From: Mastacembelus armatus
Taxonomy: Eukaryota; Chordata; Actinopteri; Synbranchiformes; Mastacembelidae
DNA: 64,000 nucleotides
Direction of reading: 5' to 3'
NCBI RefSeq assembly: GCF_900324485.2
Contig: NC_046651.1
Location: 9,330,605-9,394,604, forward strand
The notes below the pieces were generated by a model. The model ran no database searches. It was not told where the DNA came from and saw nothing but the letters and a program-made list of their open reading frames with translations. Every line of letters begins with the position of its first letter. The first letter of the stretch is position 1. A program made the translations under genes and the position numbers. Positions 62,733-64,000 of the stretch are shown one piece after another.

Positions 62733-64000
62733 ATGAACTACATGGCGGGCCTGGCAGCTCTGTGCCTCCTCTTGGTGTTTCCATTGAGCAGCTCCCAGAG
62801 CACCCTGCAGTCTGAGCAGATCAACGCCCAACAGGCTCCGGCAGCACCACCTCCCCCACCACAGATAAGGGACCTTCTCAGAAAAGAGGAAACCACAAAT
62901 ATAAATGCAATGTTGACATGTAAGTCTATTAACAGAGATCGACTGATAAACTGGTAAGTGTGAAAACTCTAATCGTGTTGGTCTTTGCCATGTGTTTGTG
63001 CCTCTGCAGATGCACATGGAGACAAAGACAATGCCAAAGTGCTTCTGTTCGTTGCTGCGGCCATGGGAACCTTCGCCCTGATGGCTGCGATGTACTGCAT
63101 CTACAACAAGTTCTACACCAAACAGCAGTACCTGCACACCCAGCTCAGTGACGACCCAGGTAGATCAAGATCTTTATTCAGCTGTTTTTAAAGCTTCTCT
63201 GAGTGTTACATAAGGAACAACAGCCATTTAGCACTAAATGAAATGACTTACAGAGCATCTGACACCTTACTCTCTCTTATGGCCATATTTTTACACATGG
63301 AAAAATACACATCACTTGTATTTCCACACTACAAAACTGTCTAAAACAAAGCTAGAAACGTACAACCGTGGGCAAAGAAAGTTGTCTCACAAAGTGACAA
63401 CATGATGCTAAAGATCGAAGTACAGACTGTCCAAAAAAAAAACAAAAACCTAATCCTCCTGCTTATCAGCATCAGCATCTTTGTCCCATCTGGTCTCCTC
63501 GGTATCGATCGTTAACTGGCTGTTAAACATGAGCATGCTGTGTTTACTGGCAATCGTGCAACATGACTACTGGATACTGAAGCACTTCCTCTTTACTGCC
63601 ATTTAGAGGCACCACGGAATGATGTGGGACTGCTTTAATAGTAAAAGTAGCAAGTGTGCATATACAGTAGGTAAAATAAATGTTAAATATAGACAGAAAC
63701 TTTGTGCCTTGAATGCAACTTGGTGGCATTTAGAATATTTAAGAAGTATCTATACATTTGAACTGCAAGTTTCTTATACAGTATCTCCATTTGCAGATTT
63801 AACCACAGACCCCATGGACCCTCCCCCCGTGTTTTTCCATGCCTCCATTGGCTCCAGTGCAGTAGATGTGCGGAAAGCCGGTTACGGCTCGCTCTCAGAC
63901 ACTCCATCGATCATCTCTGTCCCACCCAGTCTGTCCCCCCCTCCCTCTGCCATGCCCTTCCCTCCCCTCTTCCTCTCCTCTCACTCTCTGAGAACTATAT
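62733..64000 (+). CDS. Unnamed type I single-pass membrane protein, partial
   Basis: Three coding exons: 62733-62919, 63010-63159 and 63797 to the window edge, in phase, about 180 residues seen with no stop reached. The start [23 protein letters not shown] is a signal peptide; an alternative start is MAG three codons in. A proline-rich piece ([10 protein letters not shown]) precedes a short extracellular stem, then a membrane segment [22 protein letters not shown], then a tail with [36 protein letters not shown] and [21 protein letters not shown]. The tyrosine, serine and proline motifs look like a cytosolic adaptor-binding tail. I do not recognise the family and give no function. The downstream part of the gene lies outside the window. 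Confidence 0.8.

Overview
This window is vertebrate nuclear DNA, almost certainly from a teleost fish. Coding sequence is split into short exons with GT-AG borders, and several introns are only about 80-300 bases long. The proteins are recognisable orthologues of vertebrate genes. The interspersed repeats are of kinds common in teleosts. I rebuilt gene models by joining exons so that reading phase is continuous across every junction; the few uncertain joins are stated.

Layout. 1-3856: no gene recognised. 3857-4606 (-): LYRM1. About 5.6-6.6 kb: promoter region shared head to head with DCUN1D3 (+, coding 8808-11598). 13.2-28.1 kb (+): KATNIP, 28 coding exons, about 1630 residues. 28474-29594 (-): COX6B1, tail to tail with KATNIP, with a CpG-rich start near 30.3 kb. 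32621-35985 (-): FAM234A, head to head with LUC7L (+, coding 37351-42628). 44039-51189 (-): EPS8L1, tail to tail with LUC7L; its first coding exon was not found. 54803-59671 (+): SLC6A16-type transporter. 62733 to the right edge (+): a small type I membrane protein that I could not name, cut by the window end.

These are housekeeping and tissue genes rather than one pathway: a mitochondrial LYR protein and a cytochrome c oxidase subunit, a neddylation regulator, a ciliary-base microtubule protein, a U1 snRNP splicing factor, an actin/EGFR-signalling adaptor and membrane proteins. Two head-to-head pairs (LYRM1/DCUN1D3 and FAM234A/LUC7L) match pairs known in human 16p. COX6B, EPS8L1 and SLC6A16 point to human 19q13, so the window joins blocks that are separate in mammals.

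The most interesting signals are two consecutive introns in KATNIP with U12-type (minor spliceosome) borders, a fourfold repeated module in KATNIP, a LYRM1 in which the LYR tripeptide reads LYM, a small LINE remnant with a 12-base target-site duplication, and a 27-base perfect hairpin at the end of another LINE fragment. I saw no CRISPR, operon or other prokaryote-like system, and no viral element that I could support.
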